Shown here: positions 48,615 to 60,725 of the stretch, piece after piece
Layout of the letters: each line of letters starts with the position of its first letter
Numbering within the stretch: position 1 is the stretch's first letter
Source: Archegozetes longisetosus
Lineage: Eukaryota; Arthropoda; Arachnida; Sarcoptiformes; Trhypochthoniidae
NCBI GenBank assembly: GCA_018873245.2
Contig: JAEMBT020000009.1
Location: 9,217,288 to 9,281,287, forward strand
Length of the DNA: 64,000 nt
Reading direction: 5' to 3'
Translations under genes and position numbers: made by a program
Notes under the pieces: model-generated
Databases searched by the model: none
What the model was told of the DNA's origin: nothing
Seen by the model: only the letters and a program-made list of their open reading frames with translations

Positions 48615-51600
48615 TCAGAAAAGAAGCTTCCAATCGCCTTTCTTCTCGAATCTTTTCTCTGCATTTTTGGCACGCTCAATAACATTTGCAACATTACCGC
48701 CAATTAATAAGAATCTATCAATAATAATAATTGTGTCTTTCAGAAAATGAAGAAAATAATTCTCCCCTTCTGAATTTTGTTTCATCTCTTCCATATTTGT
48801 TTCATCTTCTGAGTTATTTTCTAAATCTTTGATAAATTTGTACACAAACTTAATTGTCTTCTCTATAGCAGGGGCCCCAAGTACTCCTCCAGCAGCATTC
48901 TTTATCGAAAATTTGGCTGTTTCTTTCAATGTTTCTTTCGCTGCAGTTTTACCTAACTTACTTGCTCCTTTAGTTACAGCAACACCTCCTCCAAAAGCTA
49001 AACCTCCTATTAAACCGCCAGTCACCATGAAAGCTGTAGAAACTACAGCACCAGTAGCTGCCTTGATTCGTCTGCCGCGAAGATTTTGCAGTGACTCATT
49101 CAAGTCATCAGTAAAATCTATAAGAGATTTATCTGAAAGGTGTGTTTTCAATTCTGGATGGTTAGTGATTTCTTCTTCTACAATATTTTGCAATTCTTCA
49201 CTTTTCTGTCTTATCATTGATTCTCGTGTGAACAGATTCCCGAATAAGGTTTCGTTTATAAATAATTCGAGTTCTTTTCCATTGCATTTTTTCAATTTGC
49301 GAATGTTTTCATAGACAAGAACACCATCAAAACATTTCTCTATATCATCAATGTTTTTGGACAACTCAATTTCTAGCTCATCAGCTCGACGTCCATATAT
49401 TTCACCATAATGAGAACATTTATTTTCAAATTCCTCAAGAGCATCAAGTTCCATCTTATTTCGTGTTTCAATCACAATTTTCAATTTCTCAATATCTTTT
49501 AATGTCATGTCGGCTTCAAGTTCATCTACATTATCACTGAATTCTTTTTTAACTCTGCTTATGATCTCACTAACAATTTTGTTCAAGTTATTAATGTCAT
49601 AAACTTCACTTAAGGAGTACAATGGTTCATCGCTACTAATAGCTTTAAAACTATTTCTGATGTGTTTGAACAATTCACTCCCAATTAGATGAGTACCTTT
49701 AAGCAATTCTTCTATAACTCTTGGAATAAAATCATTCATATGCATAATATATCTTAGGTCAATCTCAGATAAACTCCCTTTGAAGTCGTCTTCACTGAAA
49801 TCATTGAGCGGTGGTGGCCATAGATAACATAGAGAAGAATTTAAATGTGCATTTAATAGCCTATACTTTTGCTCATTTTTGCCACCTAGTTTGCGAGTTA
49901 AATATTTTTTTCCGCCACCAAAGCCATAATTTTTGTCTTGAGTCCAGTCTCTTAAAATAACAACCAAATTTTTGAATACTTCTGACTTAGCATGAACTCG
50001 TTTCAAGAAAATTTCTAACGGATTTAAACTTGCTGAATTTAAGCTTTTCATGACATTGTACATTTGGAGTGTCGAAATAGACAAACTGAAAGGTATTATA
50101 AGGTCGTCATCTTTCTCATCTTCACCAAATGCACCCTAATTTTAATCAGAATAAATAATATGTAAAATAATTTTTTAATCTTATTTGCTCAAAACCATTG
50201 TATTTTAAGTCACGCTGCTTTACGTTAACCTTAAGTAAAAAAATATCCATTATCGTGAGGTTAAAACTATGTCTTCAATTAAATTACTTAGTGAGAATGA
50301 CTTGGAATGAGCAGAGATGAATTGAATTCAAATGCTTAATCTTCTGCATTCAATGGTTATACAACAGAAAAGAAATTAACTTTGATTTAATTCGATTTAA
50401 CGCAGGGATCTCTGAGACAACAATTAAGAAATTATTTTCGCAAAAAGATTCTTAAAAATTCAAAGATCTAGGGGCTTTTAAGGACACGGAACACGAGATT
50501 CAATCATCGAATTACATTTTATGACTTGGGCTAATCATTGAAAACATGCATTTAAATTCATTTGCTAAAATTCACCTGAAATCTAAAATTTAAGTTGATA
50601 TGTTAATAATTTCTAACTGAGCTGATTCAAAATTTTACAGCAAACGGACATGAACTAAGTAGCTCAAACCTTATGAGATTCATGTGAAAAGTTATTACAT
50701 TTGTAATTTTTGAATCATTTATAAAATGCCAAGAGTTCATGAAACCTAAAAATAGTAATCCGTTATAAAGGTAAGACCTCATCTCATTAATAAAATTGAC
50801 AAAATGAAAGTATTATTTTTTCAACAAAGTAAATGAGTTTCAATAATGTGTAAAATCACTTATTGATAATATACAGTTATTTCCAAGTCTAACTAGGATG
50901 GTAAAACATGTTATATTTCTGAAGCCTCTTGATGAAATTGTATGAAAATTTGCATGTACATACTTAAACTTCCCCGATTGATAAATATCATGTTTGTTTT
51001 TAAAAAAATTTAAATTGAGGATGGTAATTCGATGAAAATGTGAAATGAAAGAAATTTCATTGAAATTCATATAATAAATCAAATTTAACTTAATTTTTGA
51101 ATGAGTTATACAAACGATTGTCTGAAAAAATTTGTAAACAAAGGATTAAGATTTGATTTAAATTGTGTTCAAAATGCCATTAAGTGTGGAGGAAAGGGAA
51201 CTAAAGTTCCGAAAATTTATTAAAATGAGAGCACAGAAAAAGAAAAGCTCTGCAATAATGAGAGAGTACGGTAAGTATTAAAATAATTATGAATTGATTT
51301 GTATTTTAAGGAACTTTAGTTCCATTTCCTCCACACTTAATGGCATTTTGAACACAATTTAAATCAAATCTTAATCCTTTGTTTACAAATTTTTTCAGAC
51401 AATCGTTTGTATAACTCATTCAAAAATTAAGTTAAATTTGATTTATTATATGAATTTCAATGAAATTTCTTTCATTTCACATTTTCATCGAATTACCATC
51501 CTCAATTTAAATGTTTTTAAAAACAAACATGATATTTATCAATCGGGGAAGTTTAAGTATGTACATGCAAATTTTCATACAATTTCATCAAGAGGCTTCA

Positions 51601-52184
51601 GAAATATAACATGTTTTACCGTCCTAGTTAGACTTGGAGATAACTGTATATTGACTTCCGTCTAAGAACGAAAATACGATAATGGAATTCACTCGTAATA
51701 ACTTAAAAATTGATTGAGATACAGGGAAATCGATCCAAACACAGGAGCAAAATAAGTAGGAACTAATGTTCAGTTTATTACACAACATTTTATAGGTTAG
51801 AAGCATAAATATTTTTAGGCAAACAGATAAAACAATTTTCATTACTTGAGTGTCCATTACAATGATTGCCACCTTTTTACTATCAATTTCCTCAATGAAA
51901 GGCTTAGACCAGATGAATGCACCTTTTGTCTGAGCTTCAATTCCACCACTCCACTCAAATCCTTGTAACGCATCATCATTACCACCGAAGCTATTTAGCT
52001 CTAAATAACGAAGGATGAAATCTAGAAGAAAAGATTTACCAGCTCTTTCTTCGCCTGCTATTGAAATTATAGCTACGCTCATGTCTTTGATAGCATCGCT
52101 CATTAGAATGTCATGAAGATTTTTCTCATTCAACGCTAAATTGCCATCAGCTTGTTCGATAATAGGTAAAGGATAACCCTCCAT
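48615..52184 (-). CDS. Atlastin/GBP-family large GTPase, two exons, 619 residues
   Basis: Dynamin-superfamily GTPase with a GBP_N-type domain; atlastins fuse ER membranes and GBPs act in immunity. Exon 1 is 52184-51846 (113 codons) and exon 2 is 50135-48615 (507 codons with stop), joined in phase 0 at DTQ|GAF. Motifs: P-loop GEERAGKS (44-51) followed by FLLDFILRYLE, switch region around GAFIWSKPF, G3 DTQG (111-114), and G4 RD (175-176) in VVILRDW. YGFGGGKKYL then matches the atlastin G5 neighbourhood. A helical middle domain with coiled-coil character (about 230-460) follows, then a Gly/Ala-rich hydrophobic segment (about 471-500) and a second hydrophobic stretch (about 580-595). The usual atlastin tail is not recognisable, so I call it a divergent family member. 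No stops or shifts. The 1.7-kb intron contains a large palindrome. Confidence 0.88.
50867..51653. mobile_element. Near-perfect palindrome in the GTPase intron, enclosing a coding-like exon start
   Basis: The left arm 50867-51215 and right arm 51309-51653 are inverted copies differing at only a few positions (for example AGGATGGTAAAAC against AGGACGGTAAAAC). The arms therefore share about 345 bp at clearly over 95 percent identity by eye. The right end of the left arm and the loop contain an ATG-led plus-strand frame (from 51174) reading MPLSVEERELKFRKF and KSSAIMREYG, ending at a consensus GTAAGT donor (51270-51275). This looks like the first coding exon of a transposase-type gene trapped inside a young fold-back insertion. 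Confidence 0.8.
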
Positions 52185-53003
52185 TTAATAAATTTAATTA
52201 AAAACGATCTGATATGCAACCAATTTCGAAACCGAGTAACTCGCTATACTAAAATAAAAATTAAACTTGAAAATTTAAAAGAAATAAGAGTACTTATACA
52301 GAATCGATGAATTTGTTTTCTGATCCGAAATTTTTAAATATAAATTACCAAAATTTTACATAAATGAGCCTTATTCTTACAATTTTAACAATAATTTATC
52401 AAGCTCATAGAGAGTTAAACTGGATTATATAAGCTTTAATTTAAAACTAACCTGGTCAAAATCGAATCACCTATTCACATTTTATAAGCAGCTGAAACAC
52501 TGCAGATAGTTATGGAATCGATTGTATATTGGTTTGGAAAGAAATCAAAATTATTAATATATTAAAATTTTAATGAATACGAGTATTTAGTGTTTTTAAT
52601 TTTTAATTAAATAAGAGTTGAATAATACCTTTCCACATAATTCGTACAAATTTAAGTTTTATTAATGATTTAGGAAATGTAAAGGATTCAAAACTCTGGT
52701 GTGAGCAGCGGGCGTTAATTTCTTTCTAAACAAATATATAGAAATATCGGTCATCTTTACACTATAAGTCATTTCAAGGCAATACTATGAAATTTTAAGA
52801 ACTGCATTACTAAACTTGAACACGTTTCTGAATATAAAAATAAATAAAATGGTGAGCATTTGGTTTTTTAAAAATAAGATGACTTGTAATTAATGGATGC
52901 TTTAGGTTGAAGAATTAGTCATTTCAAAACTTAATGATAAGAAGTAATTTGCAATGCTTGATAAATGCATATTAAAATTGAGCTTTCTCAGAAAAAAATA
53001 GAA
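52185..53003. other. 5' flank of the GTPase gene
   Basis: No gene is seen. No convincing TATA box stands out near the ATG. Confidence 0.4.
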
Positions 53004-53011
53004 GAAAATTT

Positions 53012-53906
53012 GGTCAGACTTGGGCGTGATGTAACCTTACAATAAATACTGAACCAATTGACCTAGAATCTAAAGTAAGGTATCGTTGAAAACCTTTTAC
53101 AAGCCTGAATAGAATGGTATCGCAAATGGGGCCCAGGACCAAAGAGAACAAAGTTGAACCTAGGGCCTTTTATTGTGTGTAAATATGTCTGGAGGCTCGA
53201 GTCGAGTTTACATATCAAATTTGGTGTTTCTAGGGCTAGGTCTTGGGATCTTAGTCCAACTTGCATATTCATATTTCTCTTTAAAATAATTAAGTGTCCA
53301 TGTGCGTAAGGTTGCCAAATCTCAAGGAATTGACCTGTACAGTCAGATAAATCGACCTCTGAGTCCCAACAATGGAAAGAGTTCAAGTGTCTAGTAATAG
53401 TTATGTTACTCAGTGGACCCTTTTTCTGTTGGAACTCGGAGGTTAATTTATACTGACTGTACGGGTCAATTCCTTGAGATTTGGCAGCGCTACATGTGCG
53501 TGATTTAACCTAAGTGAAAATTGCGTCAGGTCGCGAAGCGTTCCGAGTGAAGCGATCTAACGCTATCTTCAGCTTAGGTTAAATCGGGTTCGTGGTGGTT
53601 AGGTTAAACGAGCCGCCAATAGGTACAATTAAATATCATGGACTACGTTGCTTAAGTAATAAAGTTAAGTCCCAAGACCTACCCCTAGGGCAATCATATT
53701 TGATAAGTGAACTTCACTGGTGCCTCCGGTCATATCTACACCCAACACGTGGTCCTAGGTCCAACTTTGCTCCCTTTGGTCCTATGCCCCAATTGTGATA
53801 TCATTCTATTCAGGTCTGCGAGAAGTTTCCAACGATACCTTACTTTAGATTCTAGGTCAATTGGTTCAGTTTTTATTGTAAGGTTACGTCACACTCAAGT
53901 TTGATC
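53012..53906. mobile_element. Fold-back element, 895 bp, probable 8-bp target duplication
   Basis: The ends GGTCAGACTTGGGCGTG and its near complement at 53890-53906 are flanked by GAAAATTT (53004-53011 and 53907-53914). The arms continue inward for about 270 bp (AATTGACCTAGAATCTAAAG against CTTTAGATTCTAGGTCAATT). Near the middle a smaller palindrome (53500-53590) with AACCTAAGTG ... CTTAGGTTAA ends and the core GGTCGCGAAGCG is inserted. Confidence 0.8.
53500..53590. mobile_element. Small palindromic insert, family 2, copy b
   Basis: GATTTAACCTAAGTG at the left mirrors CTTAGGTTAAATCGG at the right, around GGTCGCGAAGCG (53529-53540). It is related to 46970-47130 and is nested inside the fold-back element at 53012-53906. 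Confidence 0.65.
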
Positions 53907-53914
53907 GAAAATTT

Positions 53915-54461
53915 TACATACCTTCTCTGATCTGAAGATCTTATTCCAATCGCAAAGATGTAATAGAGGCATCTAAGGGTGCATCACTTAAGTAATGAAG
54001 ATGTTGAATCTTGTACAACGAGAATTTAATTAAATAAGTATTGTCTTTTTATAATAAAAAATACAAAACAATATTTACAAATAGAATGAATCACAAATAG
54101 GCTTAATCAACTACAACTAAAATTTCTAACTAAAAATGTTTTTCTCATAATTGAGTTTTAGCAATCGTATCATTCAGAGAATTTTAGAATGTGTTGATAG
54201 AGGAACGACTTTTACTATTTATAGTGAATGTGGATTAATTTTCTACATTTTGATGTAACAGGGAGTTAAGAATAGGTTGAATGATACTTTTATCTCAAGT
54301 TGCACAACACTATAGTTATGTGTTATCTAAAAAGCAATATAAATATAAAATTAATACATTCTTTGTAAGTATTCAAGTTAATATAATTTAAGATTCGACA
54401 ACCGAAAAAATGGATATCTTATCACATTGAAAGCCAGTATTGAAATATTTGTATGGTGATA
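53915..54461. other. Intergenic
   Basis: Nothing recognised. Confidence 0.4.
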
Positions 54462-54463
54462 TA

Positions 54464-55760
54464 CAGGGTGGACACTTCTAGTGTATAGGTCTTTGAATAT
54501 TTATTGCACGAAAATGAAGTGACTTAAAATAAGAATCAAAAATAGAATTAAATACATATTTAATACATTGAATAATAAATCTATGACCAGCGAATTACTT
54601 GCTTTCCACCATTAGATAAACACTCTTGAAGGCGATCAGGTACTGATTGACATACGCGCTGACATAATTCTGGTGTAATTTCACTAAAAGCTTGTGAAAT
54701 ACGGAATTTTAATTCTTCGATATCATTAGGTTTACTCGCATAAACTTTTTCTTTTGTAACACCCCATAAAAAAAGTCTGGAGGAGTCAAGTCGCATGATC
54801 TCGGTGGCCACTCAACAGCCCCTCTACGGCCAATCCAAGAGTTCGGAAACTTTTCTGTTAGAAATTCACGAACTTTTCTGTCAAAGTGAGAGGGGGCTCC
54901 ATCTTGTTGGAACCACATGTTGTGGTTCTCACCAAAATTGTTTAAGAATTCAGGCCAGAAATCGTTTCCAAGCATTTTGAGATATTCTTCTCCACTTACG
55001 GTACCATCAAAAAAGATAGGGCCAATGATACCACCAGACTATATTCCAGCCCATACACAAACACCAGGAGCGTTCATTTCTTTTTCAATAACCAAATGTG
55101 GGTTATCTTCTACCCAGTAAACGCAATTGTGGCGATTCACATGTCCGTTCAATTTAAATACGCTCTCATCTGACCAGATTGTGCGGTCAACGAGACTTTC
55201 GTCCTCTTCAATCATTTCTAGCCAGTCGTTACAAAACTCAACTCTTCTATCGGGATCGTCATCATTTAATGCATGAATAAGCTGCGGATGATATGGTTTC
55301 AATCCGAGCTCTTTCATCATTTTTCGAAGAGAAGTTCTTTTAATACTTAATTCAACAGAAGCGCGTCTTTGAGATTTTAATGGACTTTTGTCATAAGCGT
55401 CTTTTATGAGTTGTTTTGCTTCTTCTGTTCTAACTCTATACGGCATAGAGTGCGGTAAATTATGTACAGAACCTGTTTGTTCAAATTTTTGATTGATTTT
55501 TCTAATTGTTCTTATTGTTGGTGGTTTGGTTTTCTCTTTTCCAAATTCTTTGTACTTCAGTTGCATTATTTTGTGCTAAATTATACCATTTTACTAAATT
55601 AATTCACTGAGCAATAGTTAGAATATAAGACATTTTTTGAAAATGTCAAAATTTAATTTAATAAATACTTTAACTTTTGATACTGGAACCAAATCTTAAT
55701 GACTTATAATTACGACGCAATTAAAACACAAATACCTATACACGAGAAGTGTCCACCCTA
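54464..55760 (-). mobile_element. Mariner-like transposon, 1297 bp, transposase disabled
   Basis: Terminal repeats CAGGGTGGACACTTCTAGTG and CACGAGAAGTGTCCACCCTA are flanked by TA on both sides (54462-54463 and 55761-55762). The minus strand holds a transposase of about 350 residues. It shows the N-terminal helix-turn-helix region (VKWYNLAQNNATEVQRIW, then TIRTIRKINQKFEQTGSV), the first catalytic Asp in TIWSDESVF, the second in FQQDGAPSHF, and the third in DLTPPDFF. Lesions are a frame change near 55540-55560 joining the first two blocks, a TAG at about 55041-55039 (VWAGI-stop-SGG), and loss of one T in the T-run near 54770 just after the third Asp. The C-terminal part (KEKVYASKPNDIEEL) continues in the new frame to 54581. 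Confidence 0.88.
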
Positions 55761-55989
55761 TATATATGTATACTAATAGTGGGCGTGAGAATTATAGCTG
55801 AATAAACTTATTAATAAAATTCTAACAAACAATAATTAAGACATTTGACAATCAATCCTTATAAGTACATATTAAATATTATCATATTTCTCTTAATTAA
55901 ATGGACATATTCCAGATAAAAAACCATAAGGACTGATTTTGAGGTGTATAAAACAAAAAATAGTAGAAGTTAATTATTTAAGCAATTAA

Positions 55990-57010
55990 TAGGTGATCGA
56001 CTGTCCACTTTTCTTTAAAACGTTTACTCTAAAGTTCAGAATAGAGTCCGCTAATTTTTTTGGAGTTGTATTTCGATATTAGATCTCAGTTTCGAATAAT
56101 TTCGGTACAAAGTTTAGGAACCAAATAAAATAGGCGATCATAAGAGTAATCGATGCAAACCAAAACGTCTCGTCCATTTTCTATAGAGTTTAAATCTGGG
56201 TTACTGAGTGGCTGGTTTAAAATCCGAAAATTATTGACCAGAAACCAATTTCTGATCAATCCCAGTGTATTAACGTGGTTATTGTCTTGTTGAAAGATCT
56301 AATTCTGACTATCCGTTGTTTCTATGATCGATAATAAATGTTCGGTAAAGAAACGAATATAATCATCTGTTACGGTGGCCACGCAACCAAACAACAACCG
56401 TTTTCACGCAAAGCCCAAAACTTGTTCAATCAACTACAGAGTCACCGTTACTGGCTCTTCGTGAAAAACATTGCGACTCTTTCTTTAGTTCGTGCTATGA
56501 ATATTGATTACCATCAGATCAATTCAAATCAAACTTTTTTTCATCACTATGGCCAACTTCTCTCCGTTTTTTACACTTAAAGACTTTGGTGACCTATTGA
56601 AGTCGATACTGAAAATGAGTTATATTAAGTTTCAGGCGATAATTCTTTTTTTCATGATTGAGTTCATTGCATGAATTCAGTATCTCTTACTTTCTGATGC
56701 TTAATGAGATTTTCTAGTTAATCCTGAGATGATTGGCCGATTGATTCCTATTTTTGGCGGCCTTAACGAAGAGGTACTCGGCTCGCAGAACAAATGTTCA
56801 AATTCTTCATGAACGCTCTTTGCGGCTATAATTTTCCGGATCGCATAAAAATCGGATAATGACCAATTTGTGAAGCCCTATTTTTTCTGATTTCTGTTGA
56901 AGTTAGATGTAGATCCCGATAGGTCAACAATTGGCCTCTTTCAAAATCGGTTAATTGGGGTCGTTTTGGCAACTGTTAATTTTTAATCTATTAATCAATT
57001 GTTTAAATTA
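55990..57010 (-). mobile_element. Tc1-like transposon relic (DD34E)
   Basis: The minus strand read across stops shows an N-terminal block (LTDFERGQLLTYRDLHLTST near 56930). Further on is the catalytic block FQQDN near 56290 followed by IRNWF and PDLNSIEN near 56190. There are exactly 34 residues between the Asp of QQDN and the Glu of SIEN, the Tc1 DD34E spacing. The segments are separated by stops and shifts, and the region between them is poorly legible. Terminal repeats were not located. Confidence 0.75.
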
Positions 57011-57439
57011 GTGCTAAATATATCATGAATTACCATAAATTCAGTTAAATCAACTTAAACAGTATTATTTGCTCGTTTTTAATTTGTTTAAAACTGACTT
57101 ATGTGTTGTTATATCTATCTCGCACTTTAAAACTAGTTTAAATTGTGTTGTGTATGCACTTTTTTGTGCTATCGACTTGTAACCTCGAGACATTATGCCT
57201 ATACACAAACTCTTATTAAGAAAAAAATTCTGAAATTCGTTAATGCACTTGTGATATATTAAACTTTTACTATTGTTATATTAAAACAAAAAGTATTTTA
57301 ATTTGTTTTGTAAACTTTCTATTTGTTATAAGAATGAAAGTTTAACTCTTATTTCGTTATGACTATAAAAGGTTTTGTTTGGTTCGCTCTAATTGTAAAA
57401 GCAAATTCTTATTCTAATTTAATTACAATAGGAAATTAA

Positions 57440-57760
57440 TTGTTATGGGAATCTAATACTGGAATGCTTGAACATCCCTTTTTAGGAATAACTTTTCTTA
57501 AAATTATAACTCGAAAATATTCTTAAACATCCTTTTATTAATTAGTCAGAAGAGTATAAAAAGAGAGAGTAATAGAGTAGAAATTAAGTGAGTTAGTAAG
57601 AGAGTGCGAGAGAGCTTAGACTCTGTGCGACACTTTTAAATCTTTATGTATTATCATTCAACTTATATTTTAATAAAGATTGTTAATTGTTAAAGTCTGA
57701 GTTGTTATTTCGCTATATAAATATCCACTCTCACACTATGTTGTTATAATTCTCGTTCCC
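57440..57760 (+). mobile_element. Possible LTR fragment
   Basis: GAGTATAAAAAGAGAGAG (a TATA box, near 57552) is followed by a transcribed-like GA-rich stretch and TTTTAATAAAGATTG (polyadenylation signal, near 57672), the order seen in LTRs. Ends and target duplications are not clear. It could also be a host promoter. Confidence 0.3.
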
Positions 57761-58890
57761 ACTGCTGGTGAATCTCAAAATATTTAGGTTTCGGGACGTA
57801 ATTCTTCTGATTCTTTTGAAAATAATATACAAAAAAATTGAACTTACAATTCTAGCAAATTGAATACGTTAACAGAGGATAATCTTTTATAAAATAATGA
57901 TTATATTAAGATCAAATTCTAATTTACGTTTAAAGGTTTGAATTTCAAAATAATCATTATGTAAAATAGAATATTGTATATTTTCCTTCGAGATTTATCA
58001 TTTTTAAAGCTTCGTAATACGGATAAACTTGCAATAATTTTAAAGTAAAAGTAAATATTCTAAATTACTTAATTTCGGACTCAAATCCGATTTATTCTTA
58101 TTTTTTATTGTTTGAATGTTGAATTCTGTCATGTCTTAGATGAGTAGAAAAGAGTATCTGAACATAATGTTTAATTTGGATCAAAATTTTATCCGGTGTG
58201 TGTGTGTGTCGTTATGAGAATCATCTTTGACATGAATTTTACATATATCGATGTCTTATATTTGGTACACTCTTGCAAAACTTATACGAAATCATCTCAA
58301 AAAGTAAATGAGTTTTGAGCTTTATATTAAACATCTGTTTCTAGCGCTCAATTACTTTGGTTCCTTATAAAGTTCTAATTAATGGGTTCTATCTACAATA
58401 CAATGTGAAAAGTTCTTATAATGGAGATGTTGAAGAATTGTTAGAAATGCAATAATTCAAATTCGATGTTTTTCAGCGAATCTAAACAGAATCATATTGT
58501 TTGCAGAATCAAGGATCTGAACACATCATAAAAGTAAATGTAACTCTTAAATTAATCATTGAGGAAATAGCAGATTCCAGGAATTTTCCAACATTTACTT
58601 CTCATAAGAAAAGGTTGGCTGTCATAGCTGCTCTAGATTTTAGTTACTTTGTCGGTGGATATCAACCTAAAAGCGATTCAAAAGAATATAGGAAATAAGA
58701 AAATTATATCAAAGATTTTTCTGATCAAATGAATATTTAGAGATTTCCCCCAGAAAATCACTAAAAAAGGGGATGATTTTGGGTAAGCTTTAGAGTGGCG
58801 CAAGACCTAAAGCGGTTGAAATCGAAGCGCTCAGTGGTCATTATATATAACACTATCATGCATTCATCGGTACACAACTGAGCCTGAATC
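57761..58890. other. Intergenic
   Basis: A short (GT)n tract lies at 58196-58208. A plus-strand frame at 58501-58698 has no recognisable domain. Confidence 0.35.
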
Positions 58891-58894
58891 TGCC

Positions 58895-59485
58895 TCAAAC
58901 TATTGGTACAGGACGTTTCACTGACTACCATTTCACCGGACCCATAATGGATACCGATGAGTGGCTGTATAGCGAGTTCGAAACACTCGTTATCATGTAA
59001 TTAGTTGGTTTATGAAAAGCGGTATTCAAATTTTCAAAAGCTCATAACTCTCGAAGCGTTCATCTGATATGCTTAAGGTTTATAACTCTGGAAACTGTGT
59101 GCAAAAACCTTTGAAATAATGTACATATCATCATCTGTTCCAGTAGGTCCATCGATGAACATAGGTGATAGAACATCATTTCAAAGGTTTCTGTACACGA
59201 TTTCCAAAGATATCTTCATTTCGGGAATATACTGTTGTATCTCTGATTGAAATAACATTACAGATACGGTAGTATAGTTCCAGGGCAACGATATGTTTTA
59301 AGCATATCAGATGAACGCTTCAAGAGTTATGAGCTTTTGAAAGTTTGAATACCACTCTGTAAAAACCAATTAACTATATGTTAACGAGTGTTTCAAACTC
59401 GCTTATACAGTCACTCATCAGTATCCATTGTGGATCCGATGACTATCAGTGAAATAGTTGGGATGAAACTTAACCTAACCTAACT
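58895..59485. mobile_element. Fold-back element with a nested second hairpin
   Basis: The left arm (about 58915-59090) pairs with the right arm (about 59280-59470). Landmarks: TAATGGATACCGATGAGTGG against TCACTCATCAGTATCCATTG, and TCAAAAGCTCATAACTCTCG against its complement near 59330. Inside, AACCTTTGAAATAATGT (near 59108) pairs with ACATCATTTCAAAGGTT (near 59178). No gene. Confidence 0.8.
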
Positions 59486-60215
59486 AAAAACCCTCTCTCT
59501 AGGGATAGAATTTTTAATAATTAATTTGAAAATACGAATACTAATACAGTTATTTTTGAAACACTCTTTTAATTTAATATTAGCATTAGTATTAGTGCTA
59601 GACTTTAACAGCACTGGCACGCATATGCTAGTCTCGCACTAATGCCAGACTATAAACTATTGTAGCCGAAAGAATTATTTCAAATTTCTTATTGTAATTG
59701 AATGTGTTTTAGAAGAAGGCTGAAATTGATATTGCTAAAGATTCGCAGCTTCTAATAAAGGCAAAGTTATTGTACTATTTTCTAATTGTGGTGGTTTCTG
59801 ATATTGAATAGTCAATATTTAGTTTTAAAAATTAATTTTTCTCTTCTATTTCGTCATCGGACAAATTTTCTTATATTGATAGGATTAACATTCACCTACT
59901 TTTGGAACTTTCAACTGGGAAAAATGCAGAATTGTTTAATTAATAGATAATTTTAAAATTTGACATTGTAAATTTTAACATTAATAGTTTCTAAAATTTA
60001 AAGCAAAATACTAAATAAGTAATATTGCAAATAGACTAATTAATGAATATTAAATACTTTTTCTCTAACGTTAAGTCATTTTGATGACCAGGCTATTATA
60101 TCCAGGCTTTTCATTAGTAAGATACCTCCTTATTCGTTCATCTGAAATTAGCTTTTGATACTTTTGTCATTTTTATTATAGCCGTCTGCTTTTTAATTTG
60201 AAACGAGCTAATGGA
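59486..60215. other. Intergenic
   Basis: Nothing recognised. Confidence 0.4.
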
Positions 60216-60219
60216 ACCC

Positions 60220-60725
60220 CTGTCGCCATCTTCTGGCAACCGGTGTTCCATAACATTATCAAGTGTTCAATCTTTCTAAATTGCTAATTATCTTAATTGT
60301 AATTGAATTAAAAACAACACATCATAAATTCATACATTCAAAAGTATTAACCAAAACATAATAGTCACTACCATTGTAGCACTTGTGTAAATATGTAATT
60401 TCATTGTATCCAAATTTAATGTTATTATAATTGTTAACCGTGATAATATAAATATGTAAATACCTGAAGTATTAATCCGTTAGGATTATCTATCAATCTG
60501 CCTATAATCCGTTAACATTATATTAATAAATCCTTATATCAGAACGCTTAATCTTTTTTCTTTCTAAACCCAGTTCCTCTGACCTACTGAAGTTGTACCG
60601 TGCTTAATCGAGCACGTACTCTTCAGTCTTTACCCCCTATCCTCTAAAGCAGCGACACGCCGGTATCTCCATACCATCCTGGAGAACCGGTCAACGGGGC
60701 ATCTTAGCCACCAGTCCCGTTTCAA
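60220..60725 (+). mobile_element. Possible LTR or retroelement fragment
   Basis: It begins with a GC-richer block (CCCCTGTCGCCATCTTCTGG) followed by TGTTCCATAACATT. It contains TTAATAAATCC (near 60525) and ends in a C-rich block with AACCGG on both sides (60237-60242 and near 60686). The composition differs from the flanks. No open frame, and boundaries are unproven. Confidence 0.3.

Noticed and set aside
48829..49314. 161-residue plus-strand frame with a Pro-rich stretch
   Set aside because: Antisense shadow of the Gly/Ala-rich part of the GTPase exon 2.
56338..56580. 80-residue plus-strand frame
   Set aside because: It overlaps the minus-strand Tc1 relic and is its shadow.
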